Made by a program: the position numbers and the translations under genes
From: Methanocalculus taiwanensis
GTDB taxonomy: Archaea > Halobacteriota > Methanomicrobia > Methanomicrobiales > Methanocorpusculaceae
Reading direction: 5' to 3'
DNA length: 40,660 nt
Assembly (NCBI RefSeq): GCF_024372745.1
Contig: NZ_VOTZ01000023.1
Coordinates: 1-40,660 of the forward strand
Shown here: positions 1 through 7,035 of the stretch, piece by piece
How positions within the stretch are numbered: the first letter of the stretch is position 1
How the letters are laid out: every line of letters starts with the position of its first letter
The notes under the pieces: model-generated
Seen by the model: only the letters and a program-made list of their open reading frames with translations
What the model was told of the DNA's origin: nothing
Database searches by the model: none

Positions 1-112
1 CTATTTTTTCAATATTCTTGAGGAAATCAGGGGATGCATCATCTGTGCGGTAATACCGGTCTGCCAGACGGACAGACAGGTTTTCATCGGAGTAACCCTT
101 TGCTTTTGCCAT
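1..112 (-). CDS. 5' end of a probable heterodisulfide reductase subunit C (HdrC-like), cut by window edge
   Basis: An open frame starts with ATG at 112 and runs off the left edge after 37 codons. It lies 9 bases downstream of the polyferredoxin stop and is preceded by a GTGAGGT Shine-Dalgarno overlapping that stop region, so it is very probably translated from the same mRNA. The visible N-terminus is hydrophilic and ends in a segment resembling the stretch just before the first cysteine motif of HdrC proteins (PDFLKNIEK). No cysteine is visible yet, so the HdrC call rests on a weak N-terminal resemblance and on its place behind a polyferredoxin. It could be another subunit of an electron-transfer complex. 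The existence of the gene is much surer than its name. Confidence 0.5.
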   Translation of the reverse strand, partial: MAKAKGYSDENLSVRLADRYYRTDDASPDFLKNIEKI

Positions 113-121
113 AATGAAACC

Positions 122-1219
122 TCACGCTTCCCGTACCTTTGAGGCCTTTGGAGCCAGGAGTTTCTCTTTAATCTTTGCAAAGAGATCGGTCTCTTTGCCT
201 TTGACCCGGATGCCGGTCCTCTTCAGGACAATAATATCCTCGCCGGGGCAGGCGTTCACGCAGGCGCCACAGAGCATGCAGAAATCAGAATTAATGGCGA
301 TTTTGCCATTATCCTGCATATGAATCGCATTGCAGGGGCAGACTTCGACACAGATGTCGCATCCGGCCGGGCACTTCTCCACAGCCGCACTGATGTCACC
401 TTCGAATATCTTCTCGACAGTGATCGCCTCTTCAGGACAGTTCTTTGAACACCATGTGCAGGTACAGCAGTCTTCTGAGATGATGGTAACCTTGCCGGGC
501 AGTTTCTTGGATTCAACCGTCCTCACAACGGTGATAGCCTCTTCAGGGCAGGCCTCGACACAGACCTGGCACGCATCACAGAGATCTTCATCCCATACCA
601 CTTTCCCCTCAATTACTCCGGTTTCAGGGCTGAAGGGCTTGTGTTTCACAACGATTGCAGGACATACAGCCCCACAAATGCCACAGAGATTGCATTTCTC
701 GTCATCAACCGTAAACTCGGTCTTGGCGGTGAGCGCACTCTGGCGTAATACTCCCTGGTCATCTGCTCCTTCAAATAATGGAACGTCGCGGTCGATTGCA
801 TCGCGTGGACAGACTTCCTCACAGATAGTACATCGGACACACTTCTCGTCATCGATCGTTGTGACCATATCGTACTGTGGGAACCCTTCCTTCTCAAGAA
901 TCGGGAGTTTCTCTTCTTCGTCAATCTTCAGGTTCAGCGCATTGAACGGGCACATGATGACGCAGACGCCACAGTACGAGCATTTCTCAGCGTCGATGCT
1001 CACTTTGGCATCGTCGATGACTGCTCCTTTACCATAGCCTCCAAGCCTACCAAGGGTAATTGCCTCTTCTGGGCATGCCTCGATGCATATGCCGCATCCC
1101 GTGCAGGTCTCGCTCTTCAGGGTAAGTCTGTTTGTTGCCTGAAGGAGCTTCTGCTCCATCACAACATTCAGTCCATCCTGTGTCCTCGAGAATTTTGGAA
1201 ACAAATTGCTCATAGCCAT
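122..1219 (-). CDS. Polyferredoxin with eight [4Fe-4S] motifs, FwdF/FmdF type
   Basis: A 365-residue cytosolic electron-transfer protein made of repeated ferredoxin modules. Seven motifs are of the CxxCxxCxxxCP type (CTGCGICIEACP first, CMLCGACVNACP last) and one, the seventh, is altered to CPAGCDICVEVCP with an extra residue in the first spacing. Eight clusters and about 350 residues fit the FwdF subunit of tungsten formylmethanofuran dehydrogenase, which links it to the heterodisulfide reductase; MvhB-like polyferredoxins are the alternative. The context fits C1 reduction: ftr is divergent upstream and an HdrC-like gene follows 9 bases downstream. The start at 1219 has a GAGAGG sequence about 7 bases upstream; a second ATG two codons later is possible. 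A TATA-like TTTATAT at 1465-1459 would give a leader of about 215 bases. Confidence 0.88.
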   Translation of the reverse strand: MAMSNLFPKFSRTQDGLNVVMEQKLLQATNRLTLKSETCTGCGICIEACPEEAITLGRLGGYGKGAVIDDAKVSIDAEKCSYCGVCVIMCPFNALNLKIDEEEKLPILEKEGFPQYDMVTTIDDEKCVRCTICEEVCPRDAIDRDVPLFEGADDQGVLRQSALTAKTEFTVDDEKCNLCGICGAVCPAIVVKHKPFSPETGVIEGKVVWDEDLCDACQVCVEACPEEAITVVRTVESKKLPGKVTIISEDCCTCTWCSKNCPEEAITVEKIFEGDISAAVEKCPAGCDICVEVCPCNAIHMQDNGKIAINSDFCMLCGACVNACPGEDIIVLKRTGIRVKGKETDLFAKIKEKLLAPKASKVREA

Positions 1220-1394
1220 TGATGTATCCCTCTCGTCCTCTCCGTTGTTCTGTGGGCAGTGGCGCAGGAGCCCGTCATGACGTTGAGTTACATTCTCTCA
1301 TTGTCAGAATGGAGGGTTCTCTCAGCCATGATCCAACCATCTCCCCGTAGCTTCAATGCGCACAATGTCCCATGTAATCTGACCAGCAATATCC

Positions 1395-1418
1395 AGAGCA
1401 ACACCGTGGTGTCGCTCT
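1395..1418. repeat. 24-base dyad symmetry (candidate operator or leader hairpin)
   Basis: Left arm AGAGC-A-ACACC and right arm GGTGT-C-GCTCT are complementary apart from one A/C mismatch, around a two-base centre (GT). As DNA this is a good operator shape for a dimeric regulator. As RNA the tight two-base centre would need one or two pairs to open. It lies about 30-40 bases downstream of the minus-strand TATA-like box at 1465-1459, so it would sit at or just after the start of the polyferredoxin transcript. Confidence 0.5.
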
Positions 1419-1454
1419 ACATTGCAAATGCGATGGTTTATTTACCGGCCTGTT

Positions 1455-1470
1455 ATCGATATAAATCGAT
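1455..1470. promoter_or_regulatory. Paired ATCGAT palindromes around a TATA-like box
   Basis: ATCGAT, four bases ATAA, then ATCGAT again. On the minus strand the centre reads TTTATAT, close to the archaeal TATA consensus, and is placed to serve the polyferredoxin operon. The flanking palindromes overlap the box, which would let a bound protein block TBP. The element is short, so chance occurrence is possible. Confidence 0.35.
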
Positions 1471-1681
1471 TGTCGAAAACTATGTAAAATAATCTAGATA
1501 AACCTTCTTAATTAATTCTGATATGGTGAAAAACGCAGAATGAAGCAGAAAGCCACGGTATTCACAGCAGGATACGTTCAGGTCAAAGGGAATGCCGGTA
1601 TGGGGAAGCTGGCAGCATGAAATGCAAAAAGAAATCTTCTTTTATCCATCTCCCTCACATACACATATAGAAGGTGTTTCT

Positions 1682-2563
1682 ATGGAATACAACGGTGTCA
1701 TCATCGACAATACCTACGCAGAGGGATTCCCCACCTGGGTATCCCGTGTTATCGTAACAGCAGTCACAAAGGAATGGGCCTACAAGGCAGCCGTTGAAGC
1801 AACCGGTTTTGCCACATCAACGATCGGTTGCCCGGCTGAGGCAGGCATCGAGCGGTTCGTTCCTGCCGATGAAACTCCCGATGGACGGCCAGGGTATGCT
1901 ATCCTTATCTGTGTTGGCAAGAAGAAGCTCAAAGAGCAGCTCGTCGAGCGGATCGCAGAGTGTATCCTCACCGCACCAACAACTGCCGCCTTCAACGGGC
2001 TTGTTGCTGAAGAGAAGCTTCCGGTAAAGCTCCACTTCTTTGGGGATGGATTTGAGTCCAAAATCACCGTTGATGGCCGCGAATGCTGGTCCATTCCAAT
2101 TATGGGCGGCGATTTCATCATCGAAGAAGAGTACGGGGCAGTCAAGGGTGTTGCAGGTGGAAACTTCCTGATCATGGGAGAGAACCAGATGAGCGCACTC
2201 GTTGCAGCAGAAGCAGCAGTCGATGCTATCGCAGATGTCCCGGGTGTCATCACTCCATTCCCGGGCGGTGTTGTTTCCAGCGGCTCAAAAGTCGGAAGCA
2301 ACAAATACAAGTTTATGGGAGCATCCACAAACGAGGCATTCTGTCCGACAATCCGTGAGAAGGTTGAAGGCACCAGTGTGCCAGCCGGAATCGGCGCAAT
2401 CTATGAGATAGTCATTGATGGAGTTGACGAAACCTCGGTGAAAGCGGCAATGGCAGCTGGTGTAAAAGCCGCCTGTAAAGTGCCTGGTGTTAAACAGATT
2501 ACAGCTGGAAACTACGGTGGTTCTCTTGGGCCATTCAAGTTCCAGCTCCACGAACTCTTCTAA
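1682..2563 (+). CDS. ftr: Formylmethanofuran:tetrahydromethanopterin formyltransferase
   Basis: Ftr moves the formyl group from formylmethanofuran to tetrahydromethanopterin, the second step of CO2 reduction to methane, in the cytosol. The 293-residue product matches the family length (about 297). The N-terminus ([13 protein letters not shown]), the central segment ending in [20 protein letters not shown] and the C-terminal [12 protein letters not shown] stretch are characteristic of Ftr. The start at 1682 is chosen because it gives the usual N-terminus and has an AAGGTG sequence 7 bases upstream; a frame extension to 1592 adds residues foreign to the family. It is followed at once by a T-run terminator, so it appears monocistronic. 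The divergent polyferredoxin acts in the same part of the pathway. Confidence 0.97.
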   Translation: MEYNGVIIDNTYAEGFPTWVSRVIVTAVTKEWAYKAAVEATGFATSTIGCPAEAGIERFVPADETPDGRPGYAILICVGKKKLKEQLVERIAECILTAPTTAAFNGLVAEEKLPVKLHFFGDGFESKITVDGRECWSIPIMGGDFIIEEEYGAVKGVAGGNFLIMGENQMSALVAAEAAVDAIADVPGVITPFPGGVVSSGSKVGSNKYKFMGASTNEAFCPTIREKVEGTSVPAGIGAIYEIVIDGVDETSVKAAMAAGVKAACKVPGVKQITAGNYGGSLGPFKFQLHELF

Positions 2564-2577
2564 TCTTTTTTTTCTTC
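2563..2577 (+). terminator. T-run terminator after ftr
   Basis: A run of eight T within a pyrimidine-rich stretch directly follows the ftr stop codon, with no stem required, which is the usual archaeal intrinsic terminator form. Confidence 0.7.
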
Positions 2578-2606
2578 AGCCTGCGATCGATCACCTTATA
2601 TTCTGT

Positions 2607-2644
2607 TGCAGCCGATTATTTTGTTAACGAAAATTTCGGCTGCA
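2607..2644. repeat. 38-base interrupted palindrome upstream of the mmp11-aks operon
   Basis: Outer arms TGCAGCCGA (2607-2615) and TCGGCTGCA (2636-2644) are perfect inverted repeats of nine bases. Inside them ATTTT and AAAAT also pair, and the centre is the palindrome GTTAAC at 2623-2628. Only small offsets break the symmetry. It lies beyond the ftr terminator and ends about 14 bases before a TATA-like box at 2659-2669, a position suited to an activator or repressor site. As RNA it would form a long hairpin, so a 3' processing or termination role for ftr is the alternative. Confidence 0.55.
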
Positions 2645-2648
2645 TGGT

Positions 2649-2816
2649 ATGACCGGGCTTATAATATATCCAGCAGATATCGGGGCTCCTGACTCTGGAA
2701 TTGATCGTAGCTCTATGATATCAGATGGCTGGATGATCCGTGTCAGCATTGCATATACTCATGTGGGCATTATGCCGCCTGAAATAATTTCAGATAATAA
2801 TGGCAGGTTGATATGA
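2649..2816 (+). CDS. Possible 55-residue small protein or leader peptide, coupled to mmp11
   Basis: An unbroken ATG-initiated frame of 55 codons ends with a TGA that overlaps the mmp11 ATG (ATGA at 2813-2816), the same arrangement used by most genes of the following operon. In-frame ATGs also lie at 2715 and 2733. No Shine-Dalgarno is visible before any of these, and a TATA-like box lies inside the 5' part of the frame; if that box is used, only the versions from 2715 or 2733 could be translated. I do not recognise the protein. The overlap may be chance, so this is a weak call. Confidence 0.28.
   Translation: MTGLIIYPADIGAPDSGIDRSSMISDGWMIRVSIAYTHVGIMPPEIISDNNGRLI
2657..2671 (+). promoter_or_regulatory. 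TATA-like promoter for the mmp11-aks operon
   Basis: TTATAATATAT at 2659-2669 is the best TATA-like element between ftr and mmp11. A start about 25 bases downstream would leave a leader of about 120 bases that contains two short perfect palindromes: GGCATTATGCC at 2766-2776 and TGAAATAATTTCA at 2780-2792. Confidence 0.45.
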
Positions 2817-3703
2817 AGCATACTCATGATCCCTATTCGATCATCTATCCTGAAATCCTCGCGATAGCTTCAGACGATGGTTCAGCTGTTGAGCTTATCG
2901 AGCGATTTGAATGTATCGGAGGTGCAATGTGGGTGAAGCGACATTATGGGCAGAGCCCCCTTGTGCAGCAGGTGAGGACAGTTGGCCAGACAACCCGATA
3001 TCTCCTTTCTCCCGGAGCAATCGATCTCGAACTGGTCGGATCGCGGTTCCCGGCAGGTATTGCCCGTGTTGCTGTATCTAAGGATGAAATCGGTATTACC
3101 TATCTTGGTATGGGCGGCGGTGGCGTCGGGGCTTCCATCTGCCGGGCACACGCTGCAGGTGTGATCCGATCAGAATCTGATCCATGTGGCGGTGGAAAGG
3201 TGGCTGGCTCCCGGATCGTTGTTCCTCGGCTGCAACGTCTGATCATCGGCGTGGATGATACCGATACGCCGGAAGCCGGTGCCACGTGGACACTATGCCA
3301 TAATATTGCCAGGTCTATTGAAGACGATAAGACACGCTATCTCTCCCATACAATCGTCCAGCTCTATCCTGTTGCCTTCAGGACAAAGAATTGTGTTGCG
3401 GTGGCATGCGAGTTTGCAACAGCCGATCCGGCAGGATGCATCGATCGCTTCGAGGAATTATTGCGTGAACATACCCTCTCGGATGAGACCGGCATGGCTG
3501 CATACACCGGATTTGATCCCTCCCCTCTTGAACAGTATGCATGGATGGTGAAGCGGGGTGAGATCACAAGATCGGAACTGGACTCCCTCCTCCCGATGCT
3601 TGATGTCCGGCTTTCCGGAAGAGGATTAATCGGTGCTGTTGCAGCAATCCCGTTTGTGACCAGATACGAGGAGGCTTTGGAATTATGCGATGGCACGAAC
3701 TGA
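2813..3703 (+). CDS. Methanogenesis marker protein 11
   Basis: A 296-residue cytosolic protein that I recognise as methanogenesis marker protein 11, found in methanogens and of unproven function. The N-terminus has the family signature (ECIGGAMWVKRHY, residues 33-45). Residues 97-109 are glycine-rich. Residues 146-159 read GVDDTDTPEAGATW, resembling the GIDDTDS motif at the start of the kinase-like domain of TiaS, the agmatidine-forming tRNA enzyme. That suggests ATP binding and possibly phosphoryl transfer, which is inference. It is the first clear gene of an eight-gene overlapping operon that encodes the coenzyme B chain-extension enzymes. The start at 2813 has a weak AGGTTGAT upstream, and the gene overlaps the next by 19 bases. 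Confidence 0.88.
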   Translation: MKHTHDPYSIIYPEILAIASDDGSAVELIERFECIGGAMWVKRHYGQSPLVQQVRTVGQTTRYLLSPGAIDLELVGSRFPAGIARVAVSKDEIGITYLGMGGGGVGASICRAHAAGVIRSESDPCGGGKVAGSRIVVPRLQRLIIGVDDTDTPEAGATWTLCHNIARSIEDDKTRYLSHTIVQLYPVAFRTKNCVAVACEFATADPAGCIDRFEELLREHTLSDETGMAAYTGFDPSPLEQYAWMVKRGEITRSELDSLLPMLDVRLSGRGLIGAVAAIPFVTRYEEALELCDGTN

Positions 3704-4656
3704 AGGCGGAACTTCTCGCCATCGGTTCATGCAGGCTCACCGGAGCGGATGCATCCGGTTATATCGAATCTTCAGCCGCAGGTCCCGGAGCCGGGGGCGA
3801 GGGTTCGGTCTTTTTTTCTATGGATGGTAAAAGGATCCGGTTGTCAATCTCCCCAGACTCTCCTGTTGAAATAAGGCACGATGGCGATGGGCATGTGCAT
3901 CTTAGTTTCGGAAAAATAGACGCAACAGGCATCCTTGAGCAGCCTGCACTTCACTGTCCACGACAGGCATATATCACCGTTTCAGGCAACTGCATCTTCT
4001 CCTGTAAGTACTGTCCGGTACCGCTCAACAAAGGGCGGGTAAAAACTCCTGACGAGATTGTGGGGATGATCGAATCCGTCATCAACCGGATTGATTCGAT
4101 ATCGATTACGAGTGGGGTTATTGGTTCCATCGAAGATGATGAGAAGCGGGTTATAAATGTTCTGGAACGGATTAAAGGACTGGACATTCCGGTGGGCGTC
4201 TCCATCTATCCGGGTCCGGAAACCCCCGATCGCCTTTATTCCGAAGGTGTCAGCGAGGTGAAATTCAATCTTGAAACGGCAACTTCCGCACTCTTTGAAG
4301 AGATGTGCCCCGGATTATCATGGGATGCAATTATAATGTCACTTGATCGTTCAGTTGCACTCTTCGGACGGGGCAATGTATTCTCAAATGTGATCCTCGG
4401 GCTTGGCGAGACCGACGAGGAGATGGAAGCCTGTATTCGTCTCCTGACAGGGCGTGGCGTTATTCCGGTGATCCGTCCGCTCACCCCGGCAGCAGCAGTT
4501 GCATCATACAAAAGGCCTTCTCCGGAACGCCTGCTCAGAATCGCAGCTATCCACTGGGATGCCCTGAAGAATGCTGGCCTTGACACAGGAGAAGCCAGGA
4601 CGATGTGTACGTATTGCACAGGCTGTGATATCGTTCCCGGGAGGGATTGTGAATGA
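3685..4656 (+). CDS. Radical SAM protein, biotin-synthase-related, in the aks operon
   Basis: A 323-residue radical S-adenosylmethionine enzyme. The cluster-binding motif CxxxCxxC is C103-C107-C110 (CIFSCKYC), preceded by about 90 residues that are not part of the core fold. Further along, the ITSGVIGS and FNLETATS segments and GLGETDEE match core strands. A second set of cysteines at the C-terminus (C308, C311, C314, C322) could hold an auxiliary cluster. It resembles the biotin-synthase-related radical SAM group; its substrate is unknown. It starts inside mmp11 after a GAGGAGG site and its stop overlaps the next ATG, so it is translated together with coenzyme B genes. A role in carbon-sulfur bond formation or in another missing step is inference only. 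Confidence 0.85.
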   Translation: MRWHELKAELLAIGSCRLTGADASGYIESSAAGPGAGGEGSVFFSMDGKRIRLSISPDSPVEIRHDGDGHVHLSFGKIDATGILEQPALHCPRQAYITVSGNCIFSCKYCPVPLNKGRVKTPDEIVGMIESVINRIDSISITSGVIGSIEDDEKRVINVLERIKGLDIPVGVSIYPGPETPDRLYSEGVSEVKFNLETATSALFEEMCPGLSWDAIIMSLDRSVALFGRGNVFSNVILGLGETDEEMEACIRLLTGRGVIPVIRPLTPAAAVASYKRPSPERLLRIAAIHWDALKNAGLDTGEARTMCTYCTGCDIVPGRDCE

Positions 4657-5924
4657 AAGGATATGAAGCAGTAGCAGAGGCCCTGAAACAATGTGTTGAG
4701 ACCATATACACTGTACCGGGCTATCCGGTGACGGAGATTGGTGCTCTTGTCTCCGCCAAGGTGGTAACGAACGAAAAGACCGCCCTTGAATATGCTCTTG
4801 GAGATTCTCTATCCGGACGGCGGTCGTGTGTTATCGTGAAAAATGTCGGGATGAATGCCCTCTGCGATCCCCTCATCAATGCGACGACGCAGGGTCTTAT
4901 CTCCGGTGTGGTGATCATTGCCGGTGATGATCCTGAAGCCCACTTCTCGCAAAATGCACAGGACTCCCGGTATTTCGGCGAGCTTGCACAATGCCCGGTA
5001 ATAGAGCCTGATAACGAAACCCTCTTCGCAGCTGTTGCCTCTGCTTTTGAAGCCTCAGAACGTTTTTCACGGGTTGCTATTCTTCGCGTTACCCCGGCAC
5101 TCCTGAATGATGAGGTTACCTATGTAGAAGTGGTCCAGATGATACGGCATGGCAGGCTTGCCGATCCCGATCTCACAATAGCCGGACGGGTGGCGCGGGC
5201 TGATAAAGGAACCGCAGGACTTTTTGCATGGGCAGAACGATCCCCTCTCAACCGGATCAGGGGAGGAGAGATCGGTGTCGGAGCAGTTGGGGGTGAGTCT
5301 CAGATCGCCATCGCCTATCCCCCCCCATCGTTCCCATCAGGGTCAAGGATCATCGAGATCGGCAGGCCCTTTCTAAGGGAACACCAACAGCTGCTCCCTC
5401 CCAAAGCCGGTAAATCATCAGAGCGTTTCGCAGATCGGGGTTTCTTCCGGACGTTCTGTTCTGGCTGCCCCTTCAAGCCGCTTTTCTCGCTTTTAAAAGA
5501 GCGAAAGATGAAGGTTATCCCGGATATTGGCTGCTCTCTGCTCCTGATGAACCCTCCCTACTCAATCGGTATCGCAGGTTACTGCCTCGGTTCATCGATT
5601 GCCATTGCCGCACAGAGCACAGGGGTTGCTGTGATCGGTGATGGAGCCTTACTTCATTCAGGAATAAACAGCCTGATCGACTCCAAAGAGAAGGAGCTCC
5701 CTCTTCTGGTACTTGTCCTTGCCAACAGGCGGATGGCGATGACCGGGGGACAGGATGTCCCTGATATCAAACCCTATCTATCATGGGCGGATCCTGTTGA
5801 GATCGCAGCAGAGGATACGGAAGCCCTATCAGAAGTCCTGTCTCTTCCCGAATCTGATATAAAGGTGATTATTGTCCGTGGAGTATGCCCGGAGGAAGCT
5901 GAATATGAAAAAGTGGAATGTTGA
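4653..5924 (+). CDS. Thiamine-diphosphate enzyme, short IorA-like; candidate 2-oxosuberate decarboxylase
   Basis: A 423-residue protein resembling the alpha subunit of indolepyruvate ferredoxin oxidoreductase, without that subunit's C-terminal ferredoxin domain and without an IorB partner nearby. Visible features are VPGYPVTEIG at 21-30, a catalytic-type glutamate (E47) in NEKTALEYALG, FCSGCPFKPLF at 268-278, DIGCSLL at 291-297, and the TPP/Mg signature from GDG at 329-331 to N358. The missing ferredoxin module argues for a non-oxidative decarboxylase or a ferredoxin-independent reaction. It sits between the radical SAM gene (4-base overlap) and aksA (20-base overlap). Coenzyme B synthesis requires decarboxylation of 2-oxosuberate to 7-oxoheptanoate, which to my knowledge has no assigned enzyme. 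This assignment is inference; a sulfopyruvate or aryl-pyruvate substrate is an alternative. Confidence 0.82.
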   Translation: MKGYEAVAEALKQCVETIYTVPGYPVTEIGALVSAKVVTNEKTALEYALGDSLSGRRSCVIVKNVGMNALCDPLINATTQGLISGVVIIAGDDPEAHFSQNAQDSRYFGELAQCPVIEPDNETLFAAVASAFEASERFSRVAILRVTPALLNDEVTYVEVVQMIRHGRLADPDLTIAGRVARADKGTAGLFAWAERSPLNRIRGGEIGVGAVGGESQIAIAYPPPSFPSGSRIIEIGRPFLREHQQLLPPKAGKSSERFADRGFFRTFCSGCPFKPLFSLLKERKMKVIPDIGCSLLLMNPPYSIGIAGYCLGSSIAIAAQSTGVAVIGDGALLHSGINSLIDSKEKELPLLVLVLANRRMAMTGGQDVPDIKPYLSWADPVEIAAEDTEALSEVLSLPESDIKVIIVRGVCPEEAEYEKVEC

Positions 5925-7035
5925 GATATGTGATGTAACCCTCCGGGATGGTGAACAAACTCCGGGCGTATCGTTCTCTCATGAAGAAAAGTGCAGTATC
6001 GCTGATATCCTTGATGAAATTGGTGTCGATGTCATCGAAGCCGGATTTCCAATTGTATCCCATAACGAGGCGGGATGCGTCCGGGATCTCTCTCATATGG
6101 GACTTGACGCACGGATATGCTGTCTGTCACGGGCACTGAAAACCGATCTTGACTGCGCAATCGGGTGCGATGTCGATATGGTCAGTATCTTCATTGCAAC
6201 CTCGGATCTGCATATGCGGATCAAATACAAAAAACCGCGTGAAGAGGTTCTTGAAAAGGCGCTTTCGATGGTTGAGTATGCACATGATCACGGCATCCAG
6301 GTGCGTTTTGCCGCAGAAGATGCCTCAAGGACAAATATCGCATTCCTCCGCGAAATGTACCTGAGGGGAGCTGAGTGCGGTGCGGATTATGTCTCCTATG
6401 CAGATACTGTCGGCTGCCTCACCCCTCTTGAAATGGCAGGCATAATAGATGCTCTTCGAATTGATCTCCCAATCCCCCTCTGTATTCACTGCCATGATGA
6501 TATGGGGTGTGCTGTAGCAAATACAATCACTGCCGCTGAACGGGGAGCCTATCAGCTTCATACCACGGTAAACGGCATCGGTGAGCGGGCAGGGAACGCC
6601 TCGCTTGAGGAGGTGGCATGTGCACTCAGGTTCAAGGGAGGCGTTGATCGCTATGATCTCTCTCACCTCCTGAAACTCAGTAAAGTGGTTTCAGAAGCCT
6701 CCGGGATACCTGTCCCGAAGATCAAATCAATCGTAGGCGAGCATGCATTTGCCCATGAATCCGGAATTCACATTGCCGCTCTGATCGAAGATTCATCAAC
6801 GTACGAGTATATCCATCCCAATCTGGTTGGCGGGGAGCGTCATTACCTTCTCGGTAAGCATACCGGTAAAAAAGCGATTGCACATATTTTACAGTCAATG
6901 GGGCATGATCTGGGGGAAGAACAGATAATCTGGATTCTTGATCAGGTGAAAGCGAGGGGCGAGCACAAATGTTGTATCACCCATGATATCCTCCTTCAGC
7001 TGATTCATCAGGCTGAACTGGAGGTTATCGCATGA
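5905..7035 (+). CDS. aksA: Homocitrate synthase family protein AksA
   Basis: The enzyme condenses acetyl-CoA with 2-oxoglutarate and then with the longer 2-oxo acids, giving (homo)n-citrates on the way to 2-oxosuberate, the carbon chain of coenzyme B. The 376-residue product has the DmpG/LeuA-type aldolase core: DVTLRDGEQ near residue 10, IHCHDDMG for metal binding, and TVNGIGERAGN. It lacks a long C-terminal regulatory domain, as expected for AksA rather than feedback-controlled isopropylmalate synthase. The start at 5905 has GGAGG 9 bases upstream and gives the family N-terminus, overlapping the preceding gene by 20 bases. Isopropylmalate or citramalate synthase are alternatives by sequence, but aksD, aksE and aksF immediately downstream favour AksA. 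Confidence 0.88.
   Translation: MKKWNVEICDVTLRDGEQTPGVSFSHEEKCSIADILDEIGVDVIEAGFPIVSHNEAGCVRDLSHMGLDARICCLSRALKTDLDCAIGCDVDMVSIFIATSDLHMRIKYKKPREEVLEKALSMVEYAHDHGIQVRFAAEDASRTNIAFLREMYLRGAECGADYVSYADTVGCLTPLEMAGIIDALRIDLPIPLCIHCHDDMGCAVANTITAAERGAYQLHTTVNGIGERAGNASLEEVACALRFKGGVDRYDLSHLLKLSKVVSEASGIPVPKIKSIVGEHAFAHESGIHIAALIEDSSTYEYIHPNLVGGERHYLLGKHTGKKAIAHILQSMGHDLGEEQIIWILDQVKARGEHKCCITHDILLQLIHQAELEVIA

Larger units (their letters stand above)
1220..1681. promoter_or_regulatory. Divergent intergenic region between polyferredoxin and ftr
   Basis: This 462-base stretch has no convincing gene. It holds a 24-base dyad at 1395-1418, a pair of ATCGAT palindromes at 1455-1470 that straddle a TATA-like element, and AT-rich blocks at 1490-1525 and 1630-1645 that could serve the ftr promoter. 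A 77-codon GTG-initiated frame at 1259-1492 has no ribosome binding site or recognisable content. Either strand's promoter could lie here, so the region probably coordinates the polyferredoxin operon and ftr. Exact transcription starts cannot be read from sequence alone. Confidence 0.55.

Noticed and set aside
330-1037. 235-codon plus-strand open frame across the polyferredoxin gene
   Set aside because: It is the antisense shadow of a repetitive ferredoxin gene; no binding site and no recognisable protein, while the minus strand gives eight cluster motifs.
1259-1492. 77-codon GTG frame between polyferredoxin and ftr
   Set aside because: No Shine-Dalgarno, GTG start, low-complexity content, and it runs through the dyad and TATA-like region.
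1780-2373. 197-codon minus-strand frame inside ftr
   Set aside because: Antisense shadow of a strongly supported gene.
4653-5924. Plain indolepyruvate ferredoxin oxidoreductase alpha subunit
   Set aside because: No C-terminal ferredoxin domain, no iorB neighbour, and it is embedded in the aks operon.
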